DNA of 64,000 nucleotides from Salvator merianae (Eukaryota > Chordata > Lepidosauria > Squamata > Teiidae): assembly GCA_003586115.2 (NCBI GenBank), contig QVOM02000057.1, forward strand, positions 8,741,819-8,805,818, given 5' to 3'. The notes under the pieces were generated by a model. It had not been told where the DNA came from. It saw only the letters and a program-made list of their open reading frames with translations, and did not search any database. Positions 47,281 through 58,993 of the stretch are shown here, one piece after another (position 1 is the first letter of the stretch; each line of letters opens with the position of its first letter). A program made the position numbers and the translations under genes.

Positions 47281-48718
47281 CAGGCCAATTGCCAGTTCAT
47301 AACTATACAACACTATTCTCTCAGGTCATCCCTGCCAGAAAGGAGTGGGACCACTGCCACACAGTTCCTCCCACAATGACCCACAGAAGTGATTTAGGAA
47401 GATACCCTAGCTGGCAGGATGGAAAACCGCTAAGAGATCAACTGGGATCAAGTGTGTCGCTCTCCCCTTAGTTCTCCTTTGACCAAAGGACCTCCATCTG
47501 GGGGACTAAGGCATATTCTGTCTCTAAACCAGGTTTAAAGTCAAACTTAGGTGGCTCAAAATAATCAGTTTTAAATATCCTTTCAACTTTGTCCAGAGAA
47601 GAGGGTATTTGTGATTGAGCGGTATTTGAAGTAAATATCTTGCTCCAGAGAAAACTTTTTCAGGAAAGCACAAACCAGGGTATCATTTTAGACTGGCACT
47701 TTAGAAACCCAGAACTACCCCTCATCCTCCTGTGTTTGGCTTTGAGATGGGCAAGGGTCAAGAGGACACATTGTCAGTCAGCAGCCTGAACCTTCTTCCC
47801 CTGCCCTCACAAAACAAATATCTCCCAGGAATTATAGCTAAACATACCTCTTCTCTAAGGAGGCACTTTTTGCTTTTCTGCTGAAGGATGTAAAACAAGA
47901 GACATGATGCTGAAGGAACATCTGGGGGTTTTACATTCTGATTCCCTTCAAGGATGTGTCAGCTAGTCATATGAACTAGTTAATTTTTCCTGCATGATGA
48001 TGGTACAAACCCAAAAAGGGTAATTGAATTCTGCTCCTGGAGCAGCAGCTCTTTAACATCATCCTGGGAATCCTGGGCTCCCCTGTGAGTCTTGCAATTG
48101 TGTTTTTGTTCGGTATTGCAGCTGCCCCTGGAATCATCCCAGAGGATCCACAAAGGCCTCAGGAAAAGGGTCCCCTAGGAATGATCAAAATTACAGCCAT
48201 TCATTTTTCCTTAGAAAAGGCACAAGAGGGATTTCTCCCAGAGGTCATGGGATCAGGACAGAAAGAAGGAGGATGTAACGATTAGCATCTGAGCCTCTGA
48301 CCTTTATGGTGCATGAATCCCTCCTGGCTACAGAGACTTTCAGCTGAGGCTTGGAGAAGGGGAGACCCTGCCAGGGCGACATTTAATATCTCTGACATTT
48401 TCCTGAAGCCACCAACTTCTAAGGCAAATGAGAGAAGATGGTATGAAGCAGCCTTTCAGCTAGGAAAACCACGGAGATTTCTTCGTCTTTCCAGTTGTGA
48501 ACCAATTGCTTTTACCTAATCTTTTTTTTTCTGGGGAGAGAACTAAAAGTCAGTCTAAAATATGTTGTAAGATTTATCAGGATCCCATGTGTTGCCAGTG
48601 AATCTCAGCTTGGTTTTCATCTGTTCCAGCAAAGCCACCAGCTGCAGCCTTGGTCTAGCAAGGAGTTTTTGCCCCTTGAAAGACGGAAGCCGCAAGGGTC
48701 CCACTGACTGCCGCAGGA
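47281..48718. other. Upstream of V2R locus 3, no gene seen
   Basis: About 1.4 kb with short frames only. The region just before 48719 is the likely promoter and 5' UTR of locus 3. No clear TATA box was seen. Confidence 0.4.
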
Positions 48719-48933
48719 ATGGCCAGAACGCTGCTCCTGATCTTTCTGCTGTGGCATTGTGCAGCTTGCACGAAGCTGAGAGCAAAGTGCCTACTGAATT
48801 TAGTGAGAGATTCATTTGAGCGTGTGAATTATTACCGACCAGGAGAACATCTTTTTGGTGCAATAATACCATCACAGGGTGCAATTGACCAGCCAACTGA
48901 TTTCTCCACCACTCCATCTATCCACATTATACC
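48719..48933 (+). CDS. V2R locus 3, exon 1 (signal peptide)
   Basis: First exon of a vomeronasal type-2 receptor. ATG at 48719 has purine at -3 and G at +4. A hydrophobic signal sequence follows (MARTLLLIFLLWHCAAC), then a cysteine-containing start of the mature domain and the family block VNYYRPGEHLFGAIIPSQG, equivalent to the usual Y-PGD--IGG--S. It ends PTDFSTTPSIHII and CC, with donor GTAAGA at 48934. The split codon CC+A joins exon 2 in phase. No upstream in-frame Met is better placed. Confidence 0.92.
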
Positions 48934-50323
48934 GTAAGAAATTACATGGAGCAGTTTAATGCAACTCCTCCAGAAAGTAGGGTAGGAACTGCACTGGTTG
49001 CCAATCTGCTGCTGAGCCCAATTCAAGATTCTAACATTGACCTGCAATGGCCTAAACAAATAGGGCACAAATCACCTGAAGGGGTACCTGCTCCCATATA
49101 GACATGCCTGTAACCTAGGGTCAGCAGGAGAGGCCCATTTTGCAGTAACACCCTTATCGGCAGTCACTGGTTAAAGAATACTTCAGAGAACCTTCTCTGT
49201 GGTGGCTCCCAGAAAAATCTCCTCTCTGAACTGTGTATAGCACTTTAACTATACTGTATCTATTCAGGTGTGTAATGAAGAAGCACCCCTTCTCCTAATC
49301 CTTTGGCTGAAGAGGCAGCTTGCCCTCCCCTTCCAGACCCAGCTGTCTGTTGTTCTTAATGCATCCATTTTTAATTGTGCTTTTTATATGTCATTTATTG
49401 TTATCTCCCTTGCAACCTTAGGGTATAGTATGGGATAGAAATACAATCAGTCAATACCTCAATCAGTCAATCAGTAAACATCAGTAGCTGAGTAAAATAT
49501 TAACTTGTAAAATTTTCACCAGGTGGCATCATCTAGAACAACCAAATTAATCTTCCCAGGGTTGCTTTTATTGTGGACATGAGAGAGAACTGGATAGCCT
49601 AAACAGAGCTCCGTCTTCTTTTTTTCCTTTTTCCTCCAAGATCATGTCTGCTATCTGGGATTTTTAATGTTATTTTAGATTTTAGATATTCTTGTGTTCT
49701 TTTTATGCTTTTATTCCCTTGTTTGCCACCCTGGCACTTTGGTGGAGGGCGGAATAAAAATCTAATGAACCTAACATAATAAACAATAAATCAGTCAAGT
49801 ATAAATTAAACTTATGCAAATTGGCATCAGAATTGAGACTCCAGAATCTGATACAAAGTGTTCAAGCATGTCATTATGCTTCCAGCCACCAATATCCTGA
49901 ATGAAGTGGTTTCTAGGCTTGCAAGAGTGGGAAGAGCAAGTTGGCAAGTTGAATCTAACCTCATATACTCAAAATGCCATGCCAACGGCTTGCCTCCCTC
50001 CTTTGTTTCCAGTGACTGGCATGTATTGGCATGTAGACTCCCATTACCCAGCTAATAAAACTGTCATTCTTTCTCCTGGCAAATCCTCAGCCAACATCCT
50101 GCGTTTGCGATACTGGACCTCTCCTTCTGAAATCTGCAGCCTCCATTGCTTGTGGCTTCTTGGAAGAACTAAAATTCATTGACTATCTTAAAACATGTGT
50201 ATAACAGGTGACTCTGACACAAATATGTCAAAGTGGATTTATGATAATAAAATGATGCGTTTAAAATTGTATTCTAAGTCAAATTCCAAAAGGTGACAAA
50301 ACATTACACATTTTTTCTTGCAG
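48934..50323 (+). other. Intron 1 of V2R locus 3, with L2-like LINE
   Basis: GT at 48934, AG at 50322-50323. Holds an L2-like LINE 3' end (about 48980-49300) and two retroposon-type tails: TTAGGGTATAGTATGGGATAG with (CAATCAGT)n near 49420-49480, and GGTGGAGGGCGGAATAAAAATC near 49740. Confidence 0.65.
48980..49300 (+). mobile_element. L2-like LINE 3' coding fragment
   Basis: Translates in a broken frame to ALHWLP-like then AQFKILTLTCNGLN, following the L2/CR1 block LHWLPV--RI-FK-L-L----L. A -FSVVAPRKW-like end follows near 49195. Confidence 0.6.
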
Positions 50324-50615
50324 AACAGAAAGTACAGACAACTATGACATCCTCTCTTTCCTGCTTGCTATCCAGGAAGTAAACAGAGATCCTGAGCTCT
50401 TGCACAACTTCACCTTGGGTTATAACATCTATATCAGCTTTTACAATGCTAGGGTCACCTATGACAGCATGGCTGACTTGCTGTCTCCTGGGCAAGCAAA
50501 CATTCCAAACTACAGCTGTGGAAGGCAAAATCACCCGCTGGTTGTATTAGACGGTGCCGACTCTGAAATCTCTGTCCATATTTCGAACATGCTGAGTGTC
50601 CACAAAATCCCACAG
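50324..50615 (+). CDS. V2R locus 3, exon 2 (ligand-binding domain, N-terminal part)
   Basis: Acceptor TTTTTTCTTGCAG ends at 50323. After the split Pro codon the frame reads TESTDNYDILSFLLAIQEVN, RDPELLHNFTLGYNIYISFY, close to the family pattern NYQHILA-VFAI-EIN-NP-LLPN-TLG-HIYD-Y. It ends ISVHISNMLSVHKIPQ with donor GTAGAA at 50616. The usual VIGG motif is replaced by VVLDGADSE, a notable change. 292 bases, open throughout. Confidence 0.92.
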
Positions 50616-51222
50616 GTAGAAATGACTTTGGACTTTTCAAAGGGTGGCTGTTTTGTACCAAAGTGGCATGATTTTACACTTCACTCAGACCAGCATCTAT
50701 TTTCCAGTACACAGGGATCATTTGCGGGTTCTTTGCAGCTTCTTTCTGCACAATCTGGGACTGTCAGTGACCTTGTCTGCTTATTCCCAGTGCTAGACCC
50801 AGTATATGTATGTTAAAAAGAAACAGTCTTAGTTCAGAACCTGGGGGACTCCCCTCGTTTTGGCTCTCCATTATGAGAAATATCCATTTCATTTCCTATA
50901 CTTTCTAGTTATTCCAAGAAGCCATCTTTCCAGGCTCTTTTGTGTTTGCAGTCTTCACATATTGGTTTTAGTCAAGGTCCATGTCTGTAATCCACATCTT
51001 AGAACAAATAAGAAGCACTGATTGAACACTTTCTGTGTGAGTCATAATGGCAAAATGACTGAAAACAAACTCATGCCAGCTATGTGTGTTGTGCAAAGTG
51101 ATCTTAGTGGTCATATATGCTGTATATGTGTCTTAGAGGTCATGTGTCTTAGAGGTCATTTAGTCCAACCCCTTCTCCATGTAGGGATTGGCTCAACCAG
51201 TCATGTCTTCCACTCCTCACAG
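50616..51222 (+). other. Intron 2 of V2R locus 3
   Basis: 607 bases, GT at 50616 and AG at 51221-51222. Much shorter than the 4.7 kb intron 2 of locus 2. A fragment near 51150-51180 (AGAGGTCATTTAGTCCAACCCC) resembles a LINE 3' end. Confidence 0.7.
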
Positions 51223-52035
51223 GTCAATTATGGCTTCGTGTCCTATGACCTGAGCGATAAAACTCTGTTCCCTTTTTTCTACCGGATGGTTCCCAAGGAG
51301 AAACACAAATATACCGGAATTGTCAAATTGCTCCTGTATTTCAGATGGACCTGGATTGGTCTCTTTACCCCGGATAATGATAATGGAGGAAGGTTCATGC
51401 AGACCATGATGCCCCTGCTCACTCAGAGTGGGATTTGCCTGGCGTTCTCATGCAAAATCCCAACATTCACTGCACTGAAGATGGATTTTAGGTTCACTGA
51501 TGAAGCTCTCCTCAGGTGGAAAGAAATCAGAGTGTTTTTGTACTATGCAGAAACACGATCTTTCTACAACGGAATCTTCTTCATCAACAAAATATTTCAC
51601 AATATAGAAGGGAAGTCTGCAGGAAAAATCTGGATTACAACAGCTGTTTGGGACATCATGTCAACATTAACGTACAGAACAATACGGTTTGAGCACAGCC
51701 ATTGCTTTTTTTCCTTTTTAGTTCACCTGAAGAGCCAACAAAAGCAGGATGATTCTGTCATGAACCTTCTGCTAGATCTCTGGTATAGAAGGTTCCACTG
51801 TTCATATGCCAAGACCACATCATCTGTGAAAGGCTGGACAAGATGTGAACAGAGACAGGAACTGCCACTGGATCTGCTGGAACGGACCCTCACCATCGAC
51901 AACTACTACATCCACAATGCAGTCCACACTGTTGTGCGTGCCTTACATTCTGCATCTTTGTCCAGAAGCAAACAATTGACCAGGTTGAAAGAAAGAGACA
52001 GGAAGTTGGCATTTCAAATGCTGCAGCCGTGGCAG
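51223..52035 (+). CDS. V2R locus 3, exon 3 (main ligand-binding exon)
   Basis: 271 codons of the Venus-flytrap domain. Acceptor CACTCCTCACAG ends at 51222. It opens VNYGFVSYDLSDK, FPFFYRMVPKEKHKYTGIVK, then YFRWTWIGLFTPDNDNGGRF. Later come KIWITTAVWDIMS, LLLDLWYRRFHCSYAKT and NYYIHNAVHTVVRALHSA, and it ends MLQPWQ with donor GTATTC at 52036. No stop. It differs widely from exon 3 of locus 2 outside these blocks, so it belongs to another V2R subfamily. The upstream open sequence before 51223 is intronic. Confidence 0.94.
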
Positions 52036-53202
52036 GTATTCCATTTCCACAGTGAGGACCAGTGAGCAGGGCTCTAGCTGGAAGTCCAGCAGCATGTTGG
52101 TTGTTGAGCCTTTTTTTTTCAAATCACATTGATTTTGAATTGGCTTGGGCTCCATGGCAACTCAAAACAGAAGGTGTTTGAGTTTTCACCAGTACTTCCA
52201 AAAGAAATAAAACCAGAAACCAGCACACTGTGGGGTAGGAGTCTCCAGCTGGAACTGACACTACTAGCTGCCTTTGCTTTCCCATCCTGGACAGCTAGAG
52301 TGAAAATGGCTAAATTTTCATTAATTCCCTAGAACCATAGAGTTGGGGAGGTGGGTTTTGTGGGACACTTAGCAGGCCCCACCTACTGAAATGCAGAGCT
52401 TCAGATGCTATCACGAGGGCTGAACCAAAATAAACATCTAAAGATGCCCTCACAATGGTCCTTGATGTCTTCTGGTCCAGTGATGCCACCCCTGCAGCCA
52501 TTTCTTCAGCCACACCAACTCACAGGCAGCTCAAATATCTAGCGTTTTGGCCATGCCACATGGCCCACCATAGACAAAGGCTCATAAGTAGCTATAAGGC
52601 AGTGGCAGTTGCCATCTGATGTCAAGCTAGGCTATCCTGTTTTGGCAGGCCTTCAAGAGGCCAAGGTTGACTTGTCTAAGGAGGCATCTTCTTCCCATCT
52701 TCTGGTTGGAAGTATCCAGAGACCCCCAGGCAAAAGGTGAGAGATTGACCCACATCAGGCAAGATCAGATTGTCTGCATCAATGCTGAGACGTTTGTTTA
52801 TGTCTTCCATCACTTTCGACTTCAGAGCATCTTCATAGGCAGCAGAAGAATCTGTCACTGAGGAGAGATTTTTGGATCCTGGAATGTTCTTGGATGAACT
52901 ATGAGATGCTACCATTGACAAATCAAAATGGCAGATATTTGCCCAAGCAGTGACCATGTTCATTTGGCCCTTGCAGCCAATGCTAAACTAAGCTTGCTCA
53001 CCTTCTGCCTGTAAAACACTTCAAACTAAGGAAGTGCATGGTTTTTTCCCCCCGCATTTGCTTCACAGCAAGTCAAAAATTGTCATAATTTGCATTTTTG
53101 TGAATTAAAACCCGTGGGTTACGGCATTTTCAAAGTTTGATTTGAAGGTTCAATGAAATGTTCACAGAAAGGAGTCAGTAAGGGACAGCTGGGGGTGCGG
53201 GG
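52036..53202. other. Intron 3 (start) of locus 3; unassigned minus frame
   Basis: No V2R exon seen. A minus-strand frame of 95 residues (52963-52676) with AYEDALKSKVMEDINKRL and LILPDVGQSLTF is open, as is 52513-52310; I do not recognise either. They may be a decayed transposon. Confidence 0.35.
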
Positions 53203-54597
53203 TGTTACAGGACATGCTCTGGGGATGGGTTTTGTTTTGGGAATTAGCCTACCCAGGCATTAGATCTTTATAAGGAATCGATCAGGCAGGTTTTAATAAT
53301 GCTAAAAGTGGCACAAAACGCCCAAATAAAGGTAATCCTTGAAAACAATGGTGCATCTTTATTAAAACCCAGCACAAAGAAATCCAAAGAAATAATAATC
53401 GATGCAATTTGTAAGAATTAGCTAGTTTCATAGGTAGCTTAGGTAGCTGGGCACTTGAGAAAGGAAAAGAAAAAGGCTTGGCTCCAAATTTAAGTAAGGA
53501 GACCAAGTTAGTGTGTGTGAGTAAGGGGGGAGGGGGAAGGAGGAAGAGAGAGAGAGTCTGGGAGAAGCTAGCAATGGAGACCAGAAAGGTTCCTAGCACT
53601 AAAGGGTAAACCTCACCCATTTGCAGTCTTCTCCAGGTAGACCTTCACCATGCCAAAAAGAAAAATTTGGGGGAAAAGATACATAGGTCTCTTCCAGGCA
53701 AATGGGTTAAAAAACCAGAGAGTGGGAAGTGGAAGATGCTCAACAGCCCTCCTTTAGGAAAAAACAGCTCTTTTGCCAAGGGGCATAGAGAAAGATATGG
53801 AAATCCCTCTTCAAGTGAAAACAGCTCAAAAGAAAAATAAAGAAAACTGCAAAGCAACAGCATCAAGCAGTCTTCTTGGAAAAATCAGTAAAAGCTGCTC
53901 TCAACCAGGGAAAATGGGGATGAGATAGATGATCATTCTTCATTCTTCCTCTTCTCCGAGTTGTTATGTCCCCCCTAACTTATAATGTCTAATGGAAAAA
54001 CCTGAACTTTCATATTCTTTTTCCAAGTAGAAAAAGGAGCAAGCTTCACTCATTGGATGAGAAATGGATTGAAATCCTGACTTTTGATAGGTCCTTTTAG
54101 GAAAGAATTTAAACTTATTGATCCTTTTGGCAAAGAATGTGTGTTGAGTCATGTACAGCTCTACTAATAGATTAATATGCAGATAAAGAGACAAACAAAT
54201 AAACTACACAGGTTGATGAGCTAAAGTTCTGCTTTTTGCATTCTTAATGAGAATTTCTCAAGATGTAGGCTTGAACAATAGGACTAGTTTTGATGGCCAG
54301 ATACTTGCCCAATTCCTTTGTTAACCATTAATGCATAATTTCCTGAGCTGACTCAAGCAGCCAGGTTAACTTGTTCAAGAGATAAAGGAAAAATGTTGCT
54401 CTTTTTGCAGACAGGCTTGTCCTTTTTAAAATGGATGCAGGTAGAGGAAATCAGGTCTCTACAGGGTCCAGGATTCTGGTCAGCTTCCCTGTATTTGCAA
54501 CCTTTCTGATAGTTATATTTCATGGAATCCATGCCCATTTGTATATAAGAGTCTCTGTGCTCCTGCTTCTGTATGGCAGGGCTAAGAGTGTCTGTTA
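53203..54597 (-). mobile_element. Long LTR, minus orientation (solo)
   Basis: About 1.4 kb that aligns in reverse complement with 58994-60325: shared blocks include AAAGATGCACCATT, CTTACTTAA-TTT, ATTAATGCATAATTTCCTGAGC and GGTCCAGGATTCTGGTCAG. The left end is TGTTACA at 53203, the reverse complement of TGTAACA; the right end is diverged near 54597. No internal retroviral or Gypsy genes adjoin it. Confidence 0.75.
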
Positions 54598-55764
54598 CTG
54601 GGGGTAGTGGGACCACAGTTCAGCTAATAGAATTGCAGGATAATCCAAAGGGCACAGTTGGTGCCCTGTTTGAGTTACAGCCCCCAAATTTGATGTGGAG
54701 TTCTGAGGAACCCCCAGAGACCACTCTGCCAATTTTGGAGGCTCTAGCTCAAAATGAATCTGACAGGCAATAGAATTGCAGGATAGGCCAAAGTAGAGCT
54801 ACAGTCTGCAGATTCGACAAGGAGCTCTGAGAGTGCTCTGGGGACCACTGTGCCAAGTTCTGGGCAAGTTGGATGTTCTGCCTATTCTTTAGATTTTGGG
54901 TGGAGAGATCCCCAAAAATCCATGAAAGAAGCAGAGGATCCTCATGCCACTTGGCCATGGCCAACTGTGAGGCTGGACAAAAAAGGAAAGCCTTTTCCAA
55001 ACATTATTCCTGCTTTCCTTTATCTTCTTAGCTGAGCTGCTGCTTGCTTTGTTCATGATATTCTTCTGGTGTCTGATCCTGTGTTGCCCCTCTGTGTGGT
55101 ACAGCTGAGTCTGAGTCTGAGTTTGAGTCTGCAGAGTGCCTTCTGAATAAATCCAAGGAAGATATACTATTGGTATGGATGAAGATGCAGATGCTCGATT
55201 CCCTCTCACCTCAGCTAAAGAGACTTGTTTCATGTACTTTAGTTAGCTAACTAGCTCCTCTGGCTTTGCCTGGCTTACTTTAGCAATAGAATGCTAAGGG
55301 AAAGGAAGATCTCTGGGACAAGGGCAGCACTGGCTGGCTGATGGATTGTAGAATGGAGAAGCTGCTGCTCTAGCAGTCTCATCTGTAGGCTTGTCCACCT
55401 CAGTCAAGGTCTTAGACTGGTACTAGCCCTTGGGCACTGACCCAGATGCATGCTGACCCAGGGCAATGATGCATGCTGGCATCATTGGTGAGTGTGAGAG
55501 AGAGAGTGTATGTGGGTAAGATTTCTTTTCTCCCTCTCTGCCTCCTTTCCCCTTATTTCCTTTCCTTGTTTTGATTTTTTAACATTATAATTTCCCTTTT
55601 ATTCAAAGCTTTCCATATTTTTGTTTTCTCCTTTCTTTGTGGGTTTTTTCCTTTTTTGTATTTTCTTTTCATTTACAATTTCTTTGGGAAATATTAGCCC
55701 ACCTTGTCCTTTTTTTTTTCCTGGCTGCCCTTGGTGCTGCAGGATTGGATGGAGTCACCCATGG
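54598..55764. other. No gene seen
   Basis: Includes a (GAGTCT)n-like run near 55105-55130 and T-rich sequence near 55560-55725. Short frames are not convincing. Confidence 0.4.
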
Positions 55765-57470
55765 CCTGGTCACTCATCCCTCAAAGGCAGCTCAGGAAAG
55801 CCCAGCTGGTGCAAATTGGCCTTTAAGAAAACAAGCTCCTCCATAAGCCGAGTGTCTGTGCGAGAGCAATAAGATGTCACCATTTCATCAGCCATGGAGA
55901 GCACTCTCTCGCTCTGCATAGATGTTGGTGAAGCAGACAGGTACTTCCAACTAATAGCTCCCAAATCGAGCAAGATTTGGTGATACTTTGCCCAAAACTC
56001 AAATGGCACCATGTTCTCGCCTCCCACTGCCACCTCTAGATACTACAGAATGGACTGCTCAGCACTGTCAAAGGTAGTTGGCTGCCACTGTTTTGTGGAC
56101 AAGTCACTGAAGCCAAAAACTTCAAACTCCATGTTGATAGTGCTGACTTGCATCACACCTTGTGATTTTTCTTGGAAACCATGCTGCTGGGCCTGCTACC
56201 ACTAGCCACAGGGAAACTTCCAGCACTGGAAGTGGGGAACGCATTGTGAACAGGTGCTCCACTCTCTGACGCCTGGCCCAACCTCTCTTACCAAAATATC
56301 CTAGCTGCATGGACCAGTCGCTCTCTCCACTGAGGCAGCTCATCAGTGTGGAGACCTCCCTCGTTCTACTTTGGGTCAAGAAGGCCCGCTGAGTGGCCAC
56401 AGACTTCTTTTTCAAGGGCGTGATCAGCCTCCTCTAAACTCCAGCCTGCAGCTGACCTGCCAAGGCCTGGCCAGGGTCAAGCTCAACATCACTGTCTTGC
56501 CACTGAGTTTCCTCATCAGCTGATCAAAGAATCTGAGTACCTGCAATGGTGTGTCAGCCTTCTGGAGAGAGACTGCACGCCTCCATGTTATGTGTCATAG
56601 CTAGCATGTGAAGTGCAGGTTCTTGCTCCAGCAAGATATAGGTAGGTTCCACCAGGTGGGGACATCTGTGGGATCAGATGTTCCAGCAGTTGCTTCTCCA
56701 TCTAGGCCTGGTGGAGCAGCATCTGCGCACTACTGCTCCACTGAAAATGGGACCACAAGGCTCTTCACAAGGGCTCTTCACAAGGGCTCCTATAGAAGTG
56801 GCAGAAGGATCAGTGGGGATCACACTCCTGGATGCTGACCCAGAGAGTCCAAGGGCATCCCTCACAACCAGGTGGAGAGTGTGAGCCATATAAGTGAAGT
56901 TCACAAACCATCCCAAACCATCTACCTTGACTATATTCTTCCTGTTGTCAGTAACCATAAAGGCACAAATAAAGGTCAGGTCCCAGTTCAACAAACCCCT
57001 CACCTGATGGCCTGTGGCCTCTGACAGGTGTTTAGCTGTGTGGGTGGTATCAAACTCCTCAATGTGCAGCAAGGCCCAAAGGGGCTTCAGTGTCAAAAAG
57101 GTAGCTTGAGAACCAACACCAGTGCTGGCTTAAATACCCCCCTTTCCCCCTCTCTCTACCAGTGCACAGTGCAGTAGAGGAAAGATCTATGCAGTCCACT
57201 GCTGCTGGTCCACAGATCACCAGTGAAATGCACAACTGGATAGGGACAGATGGTGGTGTGTGACATCCATTCTTGCATTGCCTCCCCATATGCATTGTAC
57301 AGGGAGGGCACCATGCTCCTGCTGAACATGGTGCATGAGGGTATCTTATAGTCAGAGGCAAGCAGGTGGAGCAGCCGCTGGAAGCTGACATTCTCCATCA
57401 CACACTGTGGCTGATTGTTGTGGAAGAAAAGTTAAGTCTGGAAGGTTTAGGGGTTCCCAATATGGATGGT
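55765..57470 (-). mobile_element. hAT transposase remnant
   Basis: Minus-strand pieces of an hAT-superfamily transposase in correct order. FQRLLHLLASDYKIPSC and VVHFTGDLWTSSS (57401-57156) match the region around the first catalytic Asp (FT-D-WTS). ICAFMVTDNRKNIVK and YMAHTLHLVVRDALG (57096-56830) match the second (VTDN--N). The C-terminal dimerisation block YLSASPTSMQSERVLSMADE, LMEELVFLKANLHQLGFPEL lies at 55930-55775. Frames are broken. The conserved C-terminal W/ASE changes to SMQSER here, which is usual for hATm-like families. No terminal repeats were found. Confidence 0.85.
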
Positions 57471-57654
57471 TAATAAACTATATGAATTTAATAAGCAACA
57501 TCTGGAATACACTAGAAGGTAAAAGCAGTTTGCATAGGAAAATTTGTAATCAGCTTACAATACGTTGCAAGGAATTTTTGTAATCAGGTACATAGTCAGT
57601 GTTCTAAAGAATGAGGAACCGGAGTCTGCGGTCATGTCTGAATAATGTTTCCTG

Positions 57655-57666
57655 AGTTGCGTTTCT

Positions 57667-57720
<54 letters not shown>

Positions 57721-57768
57721 TTCTTTTCTTTTCTTTTCTTTTCTTTTCTTTTCTTTCTTTTCTTTTGG
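57655..57768 (+). repeat. (TTTC)n and (TTTTC)n microsatellite
   Basis: Pure pyrimidine tract: (TCTC)n, then (TTTC) units, then (TTTTC) units, over 110 bases. It encodes only low-complexity frames. Confidence 0.95.
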
Positions 57769-57949
57769 TCAATATTCTGTACTATAAAAAACCTTGCCAT
57801 ACATGTGAGATTAAGCAATGGGACTAGCTCATTTGCTTCCTCTGTGCACATGAGAAACTTGAAAGAAACATACTTTGGCTGAAAGCATCCTCTGTTTTGT
57901 AAGTATGAATTTTCTTCGACAGTTTTGGTGCTATGACTTAGATCAGCCA

Positions 57950-58993
57950 TGTTGGCTTGAACTTTACGGCCTGGTTAGACTGCCTCTCTTTTCAGCCACA
58001 GCTATGGTTGGGGTTCTGGGTGGTTAGAGTCCACTGAGATTAGGATTTGTGTCCCTGTGGTTAGAGTCCACAGGAGTCCTGGTGGTTAGAATCCACAGCA
58101 AAGGACTGCAGAGGCCAGCTGCTACTTTGCAGCAGAAGACTGGTGAGTAAACTTGGTACTGGGGTTAGAAACCCCTGGGGTTAGAGTCCTCGAAGCCGTT
58201 GGTGTTAGAGTCCCTGACGTGCCTTAAGCGAGTTGGGTTAGAGTCCCAATAACCTGAGGTTAGAGTCCCTAGGAGTGCTTGGGAGCTTGGGAATTAGGAT
58301 TAATGATTCATTTAGAGTTACTGCAGATAAGGCAGACTGCATCTTGCTGGAAAACACAGTACTGTGTGATTGCACCTTGCCATTTGTCGTCGTTGTGTAC
58401 AGTCTTTCAGCCTTTCTCTATTTCTATGCAGGACTTCTGCAAGGCTGTTCCTGGATGGAAAAAGCTCTGTGTGAGCATGCTGAGGAGTAAACGGTGAATG
58501 GATGCTGGCACCCTTGCAGAGTGTTTATGATCTTGTCTTGTCTTGTCTTGTCTCGTCTCGTCTCGTCTCGTCTCGTCTTGTTTCATCTCATCTTGAATGA
58601 ATGCCTGTGGGGTGCAATAACCGTGAATTGGTTGATGCCCCCGGGGAAATAAGGTTGCTTGTTTAGACGCACCTCCTTGGCTGTGAGGCATGGGGCCTGT
58701 GATCAGTTGAGATGAAAGCCAGTGGGCAAAAGATTGTGTGTTTGTGTTTGTGCTAAAATTGTGTTGCTGCTGATTGAGGTATGGGTGCAAAGTTTTCCAG
58801 AGGAGGCAAGCTGCCTACCAAAGGGTCACCAGCCCACCATATGTTTACACAGGTTGGGGCTAAGACCTGTAGTTAAAAGGGAATATGGAATTTGGATACT
58901 CATGGAAATCCCAAACTGCAGTTTCCTTTGGTAGGGATTTTCAATAAAGTCCAGTTGATTTTAAGGATATCCTGGCTGCTTGCAGAAGACCTC
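57950..58993. other. Unassigned; repeated GGTTAGAGTCC motif
   Basis: Eight GGTTAGAGTCC-like motifs lie between 58022 and 58268. A (TCTTG)n/(TCTCG)n run is at 58530-58583. AATAAA at about 58943 precedes the long LTR by 50 bases. No gene seen; part of an unknown retroelement is possible. Confidence 0.4.
58530..58583 (+). repeat. (TCTTG)n/(TCTCG)n microsatellite
   Basis: Pentanucleotide run that shifts from TCTTG to TCTCG units and back, seen directly. Confidence 0.9.

Noticed and set aside
57555..57950. Minus-strand frame with a Lys/Arg/Glu-rich tract
   Set aside because: The tract is only translation of the (TTTC)n/(TTTTC)n microsatellite.
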